From Trebonia sp964581815 (GTDB lineage: Bacteria > Actinomycetota > Actinomycetes > Streptosporangiales > Streptosporangiaceae), in the NCBI GenBank assembly GCA_964581815.1, contig CAZORE010000022.1, positions 1-64,000 on the forward strand: 64,000 nucleotides of DNA, read 5' to 3'. The notes under the pieces were generated by a model. That model did not search any database and was not told where the DNA came from. It saw only the letters and a program-made list of their open reading frames with translations. The stretch's first letter is position 1, and the number at the start of each line of letters is the position of its first letter. Shown piece after piece: positions 7,683-15,616 of this stretch. The position numbers and the translations under genes are program-made.

Positions 7683-8594
7683 ATGTGCGGAGTAGTCGGT
7701 CTGCTCCTGCGGGACCGCTCGCTCGAACCTCATCTCGGGTCGATGTTGGTCTCCATGATCGAGGCACTTGACGAGCGAGGCCCTGACTCCTCCGGTATCG
7801 CCGTCTACTCCGACCATGACAGAACGGACGCCGGGGGCCGGGGGCGGGTGAGAATCTCGCTCGGCAGCGACGAGCCGGTCGACTGGGCTGGTGTGCAGGA
7901 CCTCCTGCGGGTGAAGTACGGAGCTGCGGTTGACCCGCAGGCATTTGGCGCCGGGTTGGTCATAGCGGCACCGGATGGCCTGGAGGGAGAGGTCCGGACG
8001 GTCATTGCCGCAAACTGGCCCCAGATCCGGGTGCTCGCCACCGGACGGAACGTCAGGGTCCTCAAGGACACCGGCCGGCCCACGGACACGTGCACGCGCT
8101 ACGGCGTGGCGGGCTGGGAGGGTTACCTCGCCTTGGCGCACACCCGCATGGCGACCGAGTCCGCGGTGACCGTCCTGCACTCGCACCCCTTCGTGCCCCG
8201 CCGGGATCTCTGTGTCGTGCACAACGGCTCCTTCTCGAATTACGCCACCGTTCGACGCCAGCTGAGGGCGTCCGGGGTCCGGTTCGACTCCGACAACGAT
8301 TCTGAGGTGGCAGCCCGCTATCTGGCCCAGCGGCTCGCCGAGGGGGCCGACCTCACGGAGGCCATCCGCTGGGTCATGAAGGAGATGGACGGGTTCTTCA
8401 CGCTGGTCATCTCGACCGACGACGAGATGTCCGTGGTCAGGGACGCCTTCGCCTGCAAGCCGGCCGTAGTGGCCGAAACGGCTGGCTACATCGCCGTGGC
8501 ATCCGAATACCGGGCCCTGGCTGAGCTCCCCGGCATCGCCGGGGCCGAGGTCTTCGAGCCGCAACCTGAGGAGGTCTACACATGGAGCCGCTAA
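7683..8594 (+). CDS. Class II glutamine amidotransferase subunit (GlxB / MgsA-like)
   Basis: A 303-residue Ntn-hydrolase. The ATG at 7683 is followed at once by TGC, placing the nucleophile Cys2 at the mature N-terminus (MCGVVGLL); longer versions of the frame would bury it. Other family motifs are present: RGPDSSG, AHTRMATES, VHNGSFSN and DNDSEV. In N-methylglutamate synthase (MgsABC) and the rhizobial GlxBCD set, this subunit releases the amine from a gamma-glutamyl amide and passes it to the synthase subunit. It overlaps the next gene by 13 bases. MgsA and GlxB are too similar to separate by eye. Confidence 0.85.
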   Translation: MCGVVGLLLRDRSLEPHLGSMLVSMIEALDERGPDSSGIAVYSDHDRTDAGGRGRVRISLGSDEPVDWAGVQDLLRVKYGAAVDPQAFGAGLVIAAPDGLEGEVRTVIAANWPQIRVLATGRNVRVLKDTGRPTDTCTRYGVAGWEGYLALAHTRMATESAVTVLHSHPFVPRRDLCVVHNGSFSNYATVRRQLRASGVRFDSDNDSEVAARYLAQRLAEGADLTEAIRWVMKEMDGFFTLVISTDDEMSVVRDAFACKPAVVAETAGYIAVASEYRALAELPGIAGAEVFEPQPEEVYTWSR

Positions 8595-9274
8595 GTTGTG
8601 ATGCCCTCGGAACCAGGGCGGTCAATCAGCAGTTGCGGGCCCTCCCGGCGGGAGGCGAGATCCGTGTCCTCCACCCTCGCGGGCGGCACAACCTGGCGGT
8701 CGGGCTTGCGTCGCCGGTCTCCGTCACCGTTGACGGGAACGCCGGCTACTTCCTCGGTGGCCTCTGCGGGACCGGCGACGGCACCGGGCCCGACATCGTC
8801 GTCAACGGCTTCGTCGGATGGTCGGTGGGCGAGAATCTCATGGGGGGTTCCATTCGGGTACACGGGAGCGCCTCGCAGAGTGCGGGGTCGAGTGCGCGGG
8901 GCGGCAGCATCGTCATCGAAGGCGACGCATCATTGCGCGCCGGGATCTCACTCAAGGGAGCCACACTGGCCATCGGCGGCAACGCGGGAGCGATGTCAGG
9001 TTTCATGGCCCAGTCCGGACGCATTCTGATCGGCGGCAATGCCGGACACGGCCTGGGGGATTCTCTCTACGAGGCGGTGATCTTCGTCGCCGGGAGTATC
9101 GCCTCGCTCGGTTCCGATGCGGTCGTAGAGGAAGTAACGGACGACGACGCGCTGATGCTGAAGGATCTAGTCGAAAAGATAGGATTCGACCACATCGACC
9201 CGAACCGCGTCACCAAGGTGGCATCCGCCAGACAGCTCTACCACTTCTCGGCGCACAATTACGGTGCCTACTGA
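8582..9274 (+). CDS. GXGXG-domain subunit (GlxC / MgsB-like)
   Basis: A 230-residue protein corresponding to the C-terminal beta-helix domain of the glutamate synthase large subunit, encoded separately. The repeating glycine pattern (GGLCGTGDG, GGSIRVHG, GGSIVIEG, GATLAIGG, SGRILIGG) forms the right-handed helix from about residue 45 to 165. It is a structural, non-catalytic subunit. It starts inside the amidotransferase gene, and its TGA shares one base with the ATG of the FMN subunit (TGATGA), so the three are translationally coupled. Confidence 0.85.
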   Translation: MEPLSCDALGTRAVNQQLRALPAGGEIRVLHPRGRHNLAVGLASPVSVTVDGNAGYFLGGLCGTGDGTGPDIVVNGFVGWSVGENLMGGSIRVHGSASQSAGSSARGGSIVIEGDASLRAGISLKGATLAIGGNAGAMSGFMAQSGRILIGGNAGHGLGDSLYEAVIFVAGSIASLGSDAVVEEVTDDDALMLKDLVEKIGFDHIDPNRVTKVASARQLYHFSAHNYGAY

Positions 9275-10623
9275 TGACGTCATCTTCGTTCAAGCCGGCA
9301 ACCAATCAAAGCTTCCCGCCCGACGTCATCGCCCGCGTGCATGAGATGGCCGACACCGGCCAGTACCCGATCCGTGGGCTGGGAGCCCGTCGGCGGCTAC
9401 CGACCTTCGACGACCTCGTGTTCCTTACCGCTTCGGTGTCGCGCTATCCGCTCGAGGGGTATCGCGAGCGCTGTGAGACGCGCACGGTCCTCGGTGGACG
9501 GCACGGCGCCCGACCGCTCGAACTCGAGATCCCGATCACCATCGCCGGGATGAGCTTCGGTTCGCTCTCCGCGACCGCGAAGGAGTCCCTGGGCCGTGCC
9601 GCCACCATGGTGGGCACGTCGGCCACGACGGGGGACGGTGGCATGACACCCGAGGAGCGCAAGGCCTCGGCGCTGCTCGTCTACCAGGTCACCCCCTCCC
9701 GTTACGGCTTCGATCCGGCCGACCTGCGCCAGGCCGACGCGGTGGAGATCGTGGTCGGCCAAGGGGCCAAGCCGGGTGGGGGCGGAATGCTTCTGGGACA
9801 GAAGGTGAATGCCCGCGTGGCCGCCATGCGAACACTGCCACCAGGCATCGACCAGCGTTCAGCCAGCCGCCACCCGGACTGGACCGGCCCCGATGACCTG
9901 CGCATAAAAATCGAGGAACTCCGGGAGGCCACGGGATGGGCCATCCCGGTCTATGTGAAAATCGGGGCAACTCGAGTCGACCACGACGTCAAGCTGGCGG
10001 TGGCGGCGGGCGCCGATGTGGTGGTGGTCGACGGGATGCAGGGGGGCACGGCCGCCACACAAGACGTGTTCATCGAGCACGCCGGGATCCCCACGCTGCC
10101 GGCTGTCCGGATGGCGGCCGAAGCACTCGACGAGATCGGCGTGAAGGGCGAGGTGCAGTTGATCGTCTCCGGCGGTATCCGATCAGGGGCTGACGTGGCC
10201 AAGGCGTTGGCGCTGGGAGCCGATGCGGTCTCCATCGGCGTCGCCGCGTTGCTTGCCCTCGGCTGCAACCGGAGCGGATACCAGACGACCACCGGTGAGT
10301 CGATCGACGTTGAGGCTGACTACGCCGCGTTGGGAACCTCACCCGGCCACTGTGCGCACTGCCACACCGGGCGTTGCCCGGTCGGTATCACCACCCAGGA
10401 CAAGGTGCTCGAGGCTCGTCTCACGGCCGACCGAGCCGCTGGCGCCGTGGCGAACTTCCTCCGGGCGACAACCATGGAGGTGACCGCACTGGCCCGAGCC
10501 TGTGGAAAATCCGACGTCCACCATCTCGAACCGGAAGATCTGGCCGCCCTGACGATGGAAGCGGCGGCCATGGCTAAGGTGCCGCTGGCGGGCACGAACT
10601 GGATTCCCGGCTGGCCGCGATAG
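9274..10623 (+). CDS. FMN/Fe-S glutamate-synthase-family subunit (GlxD / MgsC-like)
   Basis: A 449-residue catalytic subunit of the FMN-dependent GltS_FMN family. In N-methylglutamate synthase it condenses 2-oxoglutarate with the amine and reduces the imine. Visible features are the FMN/substrate loop GQGAKPGGGGMLLGQKV (about 168-184), the KIGA strand, the phosphate-binding segment DGMQGGTAATQD and VSGGIRSGADVAKALALGAD, and an iron-sulfur motif CAHCHTGRCPVG near 362. The start is the ATG overlapping the previous stop. No ferredoxin gene lies nearby, so the electron donor is unknown. Confidence 0.88.
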   Translation: MTSSSFKPATNQSFPPDVIARVHEMADTGQYPIRGLGARRRLPTFDDLVFLTASVSRYPLEGYRERCETRTVLGGRHGARPLELEIPITIAGMSFGSLSATAKESLGRAATMVGTSATTGDGGMTPEERKASALLVYQVTPSRYGFDPADLRQADAVEIVVGQGAKPGGGGMLLGQKVNARVAAMRTLPPGIDQRSASRHPDWTGPDDLRIKIEELREATGWAIPVYVKIGATRVDHDVKLAVAAGADVVVVDGMQGGTAATQDVFIEHAGIPTLPAVRMAAEALDEIGVKGEVQLIVSGGIRSGADVAKALALGADAVSIGVAALLALGCNRSGYQTTTGESIDVEADYAALGTSPGHCAHCHTGRCPVGITTQDKVLEARLTADRAAGAVANFLRATTMEVTALARACGKSDVHHLEPEDLAALTMEAAAMAKVPLAGTNWIPGWPR

Positions 10624-10634
10624 GGAGACGCTTC

Positions 10635-11828
10635 GTGCCATCGGACGAATCGGCCGAGGTCGTGATCATCGGCGCCGGTGTCAACGGACTGAGCACGGCT
10701 CGGGCGCTGGTCGAGCTGGGCCTGAGCGACGTCCTCGTGCTGGACCGGGCCACCGCCGGGTCGGGAGGGAGCGGCAAGTCGAGTGGCATCGTCCGCTGTC
10801 ACTACGGCAACCGCTCACTGGCGGCCATGGCCTGGCGGGCATTGCCGGTCCTTGCCCACGCCCGGGAGATCCTGGGGGCGGACTCCGGTTACCACAACAC
10901 GGGCTACCTGGTCGGCGTGGGACCCGAGAACCTCGGAGCGCTGCGGGCGAACGTCGCCATGCACCAAAGTCTTGGGATCGACGTTGATCTCGTCGGTCAC
11001 GACACGGCCCAGGAGATGTGGCCTTGGGCGAACTTGGCCGACTTCGCTGCGTTCGCCTACGAGCCACACGGTGGCTACGGCGATGGCCACCAAACGGCGC
11101 AAGCCTTCTCGGCCGCGGCACGGCGGGGAGGGGCGCGCATTCGCCAGCAGAGCGCCGTGGTGGGGATCGAGCTGCATGGTGAACGAGCCAGCGGCGTGCG
11201 CCTGGCCAGCGGCGCCCGCATCGCCAGCGGGCAGGTCGTGCTGGCAGCCGGCCCCTGGTCGGTGCCACTGGCGAGATCGATCGGCATCGACCTGCCGATC
11301 GCGGCCCAGCGGGCCCAGATCCTCCTGGTCGACCCCGGAATCTCCATGCCCCACGTCCCGGTCCTCTCCGACCTGGTGTCGCTGCAGTATGTCCGGGCCG
11401 AGGGCAGCACATCGGTGCTGCTGGGTGACAGCGATCATGCGACTCCCGAGTGGGCCGATCCGGACCACTACCGTGAGCGCGCCTCGGAGGAGGAGCTGAT
11501 CCGGATGATCCCGAAATTCGAGCACCGCTTCCCCGGCCTGGGAGCGGCCCGGTTGTCGTCCTCGTACGCCGGCTGTTACGACGTCACCCCGGACTACAAC
11601 CCGGTCATCTCCGCCTCCTCCGTAGACGGCGTCTGGCTCTGTGCCGGGTTCTCGGGGCACGGCTACAAGATCTCGCCATCGGTCGGCGAGCTCATGGCGG
11701 ACCTCATTACCTCCGGGCGGAGCCGGCATCCCGATGTTGACCACAACGACTTTCGGTGGGAGCGGTTTGCCGCTGGCGATCATTTGGTGAGCCCACATCC
11801 CTACACCGGAGCAGGGCAGATGCGCTGA
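10635..11828 (+). CDS. FAD-dependent DAO-family oxidoreductase, sarcosine-oxidase-beta-like
   Basis: A 397-residue flavoprotein with the N-terminal dinucleotide motif VIIGAGVNG (residues 9-17) and the C-terminal FAD contact GFSGHGYKISP near 345. The family oxidises N-methyl or D-amino acids (sarcosine, glycine, N-methylglutamate). In the standard N-methylglutamate pathway this step needs the four-subunit MgdABCD; only this single beta-like protein is present here. Start is GTG, 11 bases after the previous stop, preceded by GGGAGA. It plausibly oxidises the N-methylglutamate made by the cluster, regenerating glutamate and releasing formaldehyde; substrate and electron acceptor are inference. 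Confidence 0.8.
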   Translation: MPSDESAEVVIIGAGVNGLSTARALVELGLSDVLVLDRATAGSGGSGKSSGIVRCHYGNRSLAAMAWRALPVLAHAREILGADSGYHNTGYLVGVGPENLGALRANVAMHQSLGIDVDLVGHDTAQEMWPWANLADFAAFAYEPHGGYGDGHQTAQAFSAAARRGGARIRQQSAVVGIELHGERASGVRLASGARIASGQVVLAAGPWSVPLARSIGIDLPIAAQRAQILLVDPGISMPHVPVLSDLVSLQYVRAEGSTSVLLGDSDHATPEWADPDHYRERASEEELIRMIPKFEHRFPGLGAARLSSSYAGCYDVTPDYNPVISASSVDGVWLCAGFSGHGYKISPSVGELMADLITSGRSRHPDVDHNDFRWERFAAGDHLVSPHPYTGAGQMR

Positions 11829-11881
11829 ATGCCGCTTTGCCCCGGCTGTCGAAGTACGGGCGGCATATATATTGATCAGTC

Positions 11882-12493
11882 GTGACCACTCGCCCAACCA
11901 CGAGCGCTGAAAGGACAGGCGGCCAGCTCGGCCAGGTCATCGCCAACCATGTGCGCAGTCGCCGACTGGAGATCGGCCTGAACGTGGGCCAGCTGGCCGA
12001 GCGGGCAGGCATCTCCAAGGGAATGCTGTCGAAAATCGAGAACGCGCAGACGTCTCCGAGCCTCTCGACCCTCGAACGCCTCTCATCGGCGCTCGACATG
12101 CCGGTGACCTCCATGTTCCGCGGCTTGGCCGAGGAAAGGGACGCGGTTTTCGTCAAAGCCGGCTCTGGGCCCGAGATCGTGCGGAAGGGAACGCGGGCGG
12201 GGCACACTTACCAGCTGCTTGGGACACTGCGCGGACCCTACAAGCGGATCGAGCCACTCCTGGTCTCACTGGTGGAGAGCACTGAGATCTTCCCGCTCTT
12301 CCAGCATCCGGGCATCGAGATCCTGTACATGCTCGAAGGGACAATGGAGTACAGCTACGGGCGCGAGCACTACCGCATGGAGCGGGGCGACACCCTGCAG
12401 TTCGAAGGCGACATCCCCCACGGCCCGACCAAGCTCATCGACCTCCCGATTCGCTTTCTCTCCATCACCATCTACGGAGGGGATCGCCCGTAG
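11882..12493 (+). CDS. XRE-cupin transcriptional regulator (PuuR/SutR type)
   Basis: A 203-residue regulator: an XRE helix-turn-helix at about residues 18-75 (GQLAERAGISKGMLSKIEN) and a C-terminal cupin_2 sensor domain at about 120-200 (EILYMLEGTMEY, GDTLQFEGDIPHGP). Such proteins commonly control amine and amino-acid catabolic genes and sense a pathway intermediate in the cupin barrel. Start is GTG at 11882; a -10-like TATATT lies at 11869-11874, so the transcript could be nearly leaderless. It is the last gene of the forward cluster and overlaps the convergent UspA gene by 22 bases. Likely regulator of this island; the dyad at 3257-3282 is a candidate target. Confidence 0.85.
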   Translation: MTTRPTTSAERTGGQLGQVIANHVRSRRLEIGLNVGQLAERAGISKGMLSKIENAQTSPSLSTLERLSSALDMPVTSMFRGLAEERDAVFVKAGSGPEIVRKGTRAGHTYQLLGTLRGPYKRIEPLLVSLVESTEIFPLFQHPGIEILYMLEGTMEYSYGREHYRMERGDTLQFEGDIPHGPTKLIDLPIRFLSITIYGGDRP

Positions 12494-13023
12494 GGCGGCC
12501 TCCACGGGGAGGTGGAGCCGCCAGCTAAGATCGAGATCGACGGGAAGTCGGCCACGGGGGCGTCCAGCAACTCCCTAAGTTCCGGGATCCTGCCGGAAGC
12601 GACCCGAAGTGGGGCAGGTGCAGTGAGGACGGGGAGCGAGGTCAGGCCGGTCACCCGCTCGCGGACACCCTTGCCGGCAAGGCGGCTGTAGCGGCGCCGG
12701 CGACGGGAGCCGAGCACGATCACATCGGCTGACCAGTCGTGCGCCGAGTTGGCAATCCGGGTCTCGACGCCGAAGCAGCTGGCGAGGTAGAGCGAGCCTT
12801 GGGTCGGGATACCTGCGGCGCGAAGGGAGTTCACAGCGCGCTCAAGGTGCTGTATCGCCTCGGCCTGCGTCTCCACGGTGTGTCCCCGCCCGCCTACGAG
12901 GTACTCGTTCACATGGACGACGCGCACGGCTGCCGAGGACTGCCTGGCCATGGCGGTGACGAAACTGACCGCGGCTTCACTCGAAGCGGAATCGTCGATA
13001 GCAAGCAGAATTCTGCTGAACAT
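12472..13023 (-). CDS. Universal stress protein family
   Basis: A 183-residue UspA-fold protein. Residues 1-145 fit the family: SRILLAIDDS at the N-terminus (ATP-binding Asp), then VRVVHVNEYL and ADVIVLGSRRRRRYS, followed by a shortened GxxxxRVT segment and SLPVLTAP. A ~35-residue tail follows the domain. The ATG at 13023 was chosen because the UspA domain starts at residue 2; in-frame ATGs at 13080 and 13077 would add an unstructured leader. It is divergent from the BASS transporter and convergent with the XRE-cupin gene. Base composition is that of the island. Confidence 0.75.
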   Translation of the reverse strand: MFSRILLAIDDSASSEAAVSFVTAMARQSSAAVRVVHVNEYLVGGRGHTVETQAEAIQHLERAVNSLRAAGIPTQGSLYLASCFGVETRIANSAHDWSADVIVLGSRRRRRYSRLAGKGVRERVTGLTSLPVLTAPAPLRVASGRIPELRELLDAPVADFPSISILAGGSTSPWRPPYGRSPP

Positions 13024-13178
13024 GATCGCACTCGTTCTCTGCCGCCCCGCACTTTGGCGGCACTCTTTTGTTTCCATCATGTTAACACCCTGGTGACAAG
13101 CAGGAATACCAGGATCGAAACATCCGGGCAACACGGGACCGCTACGTTCAGCCCCACGGAGCGGTGAAAGGAACCCCG

Positions 13179-14339
13179 ATGACCTGGCGGCACCGCGAAG
13201 TCCTGGGTGAGTACCGTGAATTGGCGGTGGTGGCGGTGGCCGCCGTCCTCGGACTCACCGTCCAGAGCCCGCTGCTGTGGGTGGTGCACCACCAGGGCAT
13301 CGATGTGCTTCTGGTCGTGCTCGTGTTCTCCACGGCGATCGGCATTGAGCCGGGGTCCCTGCGACGGCTGACCGCCTCCTGGCGCCAGCTCTTCCTCGCA
13401 CTCGTCGTCGGCGCGAGCCTCCTTCCGGCTCTCTCCTGGCTGGTCTCCACCATGGTCGCGCCCGGAGCCCTCCGCAACGGCATCACCACCATCGGCCTGG
13501 CGCCCTGTGAGATTGCCTCCATCGCAACGACGGCGATAGCCGCCGGCGACGTTGCGCTGGCGGGAGGCGTCTTGATCGGATCCACCATGGTGACGGTCTT
13601 GGTGGCCGGACCGATACTCGCCTTCGAGAGTCCGGGTACGTCCGTTAACCCCGGGCACCTCATCTTCAACCTGCTGGTCATTGTGGCAATACCGCTCGCG
13701 GCCGGATTGACCGTGCGGCTTCTCACACCACTTCCTGCACCAGGTGAGGCCGTCGCGTCCACGACAAGCACCCTCGCCGTAGCCGGCCTGGTTGCCCTGG
13801 TTGCGGCGGAGGTGCATCCGTCGCGGAACTATCTCGCGGTCCTCCTGGCCGCCCTGGTGATCGTAGTCGCCTCGGCCATCGTCGGCCGGATCACTGCGCT
13901 GGGCAGTGGACAGCGAACCATCAAGACACTGCTGCTGACCACCTCAATGCGGGACTTCGCCATTGCGGCTGCATTGGCAACGGATGCATTTGGACCCGCT
14001 GCCGCCGCTCCACTGGGCGTCTACGGCATCACGGTGCTCATCTGGGGCACAGGGAGTGCCGGATTCATGCGAGCACGACACGCCGAGCGCGGCCGGACGT
14101 CCAGGGCCTCAGAGGCGGGAGAACCAGAGGAAGCCGGCGATCACCAGCAAGCCGACCACCCCGACGATCACGGCGGCGAGCATGTCGGACACGAGCATGC
14201 CGATCATGATCGCGGCGATGATGATCACCAGGCACAGCAGGCCGACGACGATCTTGACGTCGGTGGGCGTCTCGGGTCCCACGTAGCTGGGATTGTGATC
14301 TTTGACCCCCCACTCCCGTTCCGGCTTGCGGACTGGTGA
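13179..14339 (+). CDS. BASS-family (bile acid:sodium symporter-like) transporter with read-through C-terminus
   Basis: A membrane transporter with about nine or ten hydrophobic helices in its first ~300 residues, including conserved GLAPCEIASIATTAIA and MRDFAIAAALATDAFGP segments typical of BASS/ACR3-like carriers. Substrates in the family range from organic acids to arsenite; this one cannot be assigned. ATG at 13179 follows AAAGGA. After about residue 305 the frame crosses into host DNA antisense to the next gene and adds ~80 His/Asp-rich residues before a stop. The native end probably lay near 14100 and its stop was lost at the island junction; the tail is unlikely to be functional. Confidence 0.75.
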   Translation: MTWRHREVLGEYRELAVVAVAAVLGLTVQSPLLWVVHHQGIDVLLVVLVFSTAIGIEPGSLRRLTASWRQLFLALVVGASLLPALSWLVSTMVAPGALRNGITTIGLAPCEIASIATTAIAAGDVALAGGVLIGSTMVTVLVAGPILAFESPGTSVNPGHLIFNLLVIVAIPLAAGLTVRLLTPLPAPGEAVASTTSTLAVAGLVALVAAEVHPSRNYLAVLLAALVIVVASAIVGRITALGSGQRTIKTLLLTTSMRDFAIAAALATDAFGPAAAAPLGVYGITVLIWGTGSAGFMRARHAERGRTSRASEAGEPEEAGDHQQADHPDDHGGEHVGHEHADHDRGDDDHQAQQADDDLDVGGRLGSHVAGIVIFDPPLPFRLADW

Positions 14340-15418
14340 CAGCTCGCGCTGCCCGGTTGGCTGCGGCGCCGGGGTGAACACGGGCTGGCGCGTCGCGAGC
14401 GTGGGGTCCGGCCCGGCGGGCGCCAGCGGCTCGTCTAGCTCCGGGTCGTCCAGCTCCATGTCGTCGTCGAATTCCTCGTCCGGGTCCAGCTCCGGGTCGT
14501 CGCCGAATTCCTCGTCGTCGGCGTCTAGCTCCGCGCCGGTGTCCAGCTCCATATCGGCCAGCTCCATCTCGGGGTCCAGCTCCGTATCCGGGTCAAGGCC
14601 GGGGTCGGAGTCCAGTTCAGGAACGACGTGGAAGCCCAGGTCGGCCATCAGGTCAGGCTCAGCGACGGACACGTGCCCGGCTTCCAGGTCAGGCTCGGCG
14701 CTCGGCGCCTGCGCGGCGTCCGCCTCCAGGCGGTCCGGTGACCCGGGAGCGAGCCGGGGCGCNNNNNNNNNNNNNNNNNNNNNNNNNNNNNNNNNNNNNN
14801 NNNNNNNNNNNNNNNNNNNNNNNNNNNNNNNNNNNNNNNNNNNNNNNNNNNNNNNNNNNNNNGGTCGGCCGGGTCGGCCGGCCAGGCCTCCGGCCCCAGG
14901 TAGGCGGTCCCCCAGTCCAGGCCGGAGCCGAACACGAGCAGCCCCGCGCCGCCGGGCCCGACAAGCGCGGCTTGCGTCTCGAGGTCCCGGCGCCCGAACG
15001 CTCCGGGCGCCGGGAGCGACCGCCACCAGCCCGCCTCGACGGAGGAGGTGTACATCCGGGCGGCGTCCCGCCGCAGCAGCCGCAGGTCCGGCTCAGACAG
15101 CGTGAACTCATCGGATTCGCCGCGGGAGATCCGGTCGCCGCGGTTCTCACCGGGCCCGGCCTCCAGGTAGCCGCTGACGACCAGGTACGCGCCCTTCTCG
15201 TCAACGAAGCCGCGCCCGTAGAGCAGGCCGCCGGCGATCCGCCCCTCCTGGGTCGCGGACTCCGCGGCCAGCCGCAGGTTCCGCGAGACGCGCGGCTCGA
15301 CGAGCACGGCACCGTCGCCGTCACCGAACGCGTCAAGCCCGGCGTACACGCTCCGTGGACGGAGCGGCACCGGCGCCCTTCTCGCGCCCGGCTGGAATAC
15401 GGCCCCGCCGTCGGTCAT
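14109..15418 (-). CDS. Membrane-anchored protein with degenerate JAMM/MPN-like domain and acidic repeats (interrupted by gap)
   Basis: I do not recognise a named family. Upstream of the gap, about 185 residues resemble an MPN/JAMM fold (GRIAGGLLYGRGFVD, later AGWWRSLPAPGAFGRRD). The JAMM metal motif (HxHP ... S..D) is replaced by RSLP ... G..D, so it should not be a protease. Downstream of the gap is an Asp/Glu-rich stretch with repeats such as DPELDPDEEFDDD, then two C-terminal membrane helices (about 45 residues in all). ATG at 15418 has an excellent AGGAGG 11 bases upstream. The 100-N gap at 14763 has no duplicated flanks; the two halves join in frame if the missing length is 2 modulo 3. 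Its 3' end is antisense to the BASS extension. Confidence 0.6.
14763..14862. other. Assembly gap (100 N) inside the JAMM-like gene
   Basis: The only gap in the window without visibly duplicated flanking sequence. It probably represents real missing DNA of unknown length, likely repetitive acidic-codon or GGTCGGCC-rich sequence. Confidence 0.9.
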
Positions 15419-15553
15419 ACCGCAACCCCTCCTCCTGAGGCGGCCGCCCACCCGCGACGGCCCCGGCATAGCACGGCTCTCTTCAGAGATTAGCGGTTAA
15501 AAGGCCAGCTGTTTAGCCAGCCTTTCGCCGCGTGCCTAAATCGGGGTGCACCA

Positions 15554-15595
15554 AATGTGCCATTGGTGCCGTTATAGCGGCACCAATGGCACATT
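15554..15595 (-). terminator. Perfect 18-bp inverted repeat downstream of hpaD
   Basis: AATGTGCCATTGGTGCCG, TTATAG, CGGCACCAATGGCACATT: two perfect 18-base arms around a 6-base loop, 22 bases after the hpaD stop. No U-run follows, so if it terminates the hpa operon it is of the U-less actinobacterial type. A perfect 42-base palindrome could also be a regulator site for the downstream gene. Confidence 0.6.
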
Positions 15596-15616
15596 CACGC
15601 CGTTCGGCGGCCGGCC

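Noticed and set aside
3032..14110. Integrase, tRNA target or att direct repeats bounding the low-GC island
   Set aside because: Compared sequence near 3040-3200 with 14080-14130 and found no shared repeat; no recombinase gene is present.
14100..14339. His/Asp-rich C-terminal domain of the BASS transporter as a real metal-binding tail
   Set aside because: It is exactly antisense to the codons of a membrane helix and acidic region of the convergent host gene, so the pattern is a by-product of that sequence.
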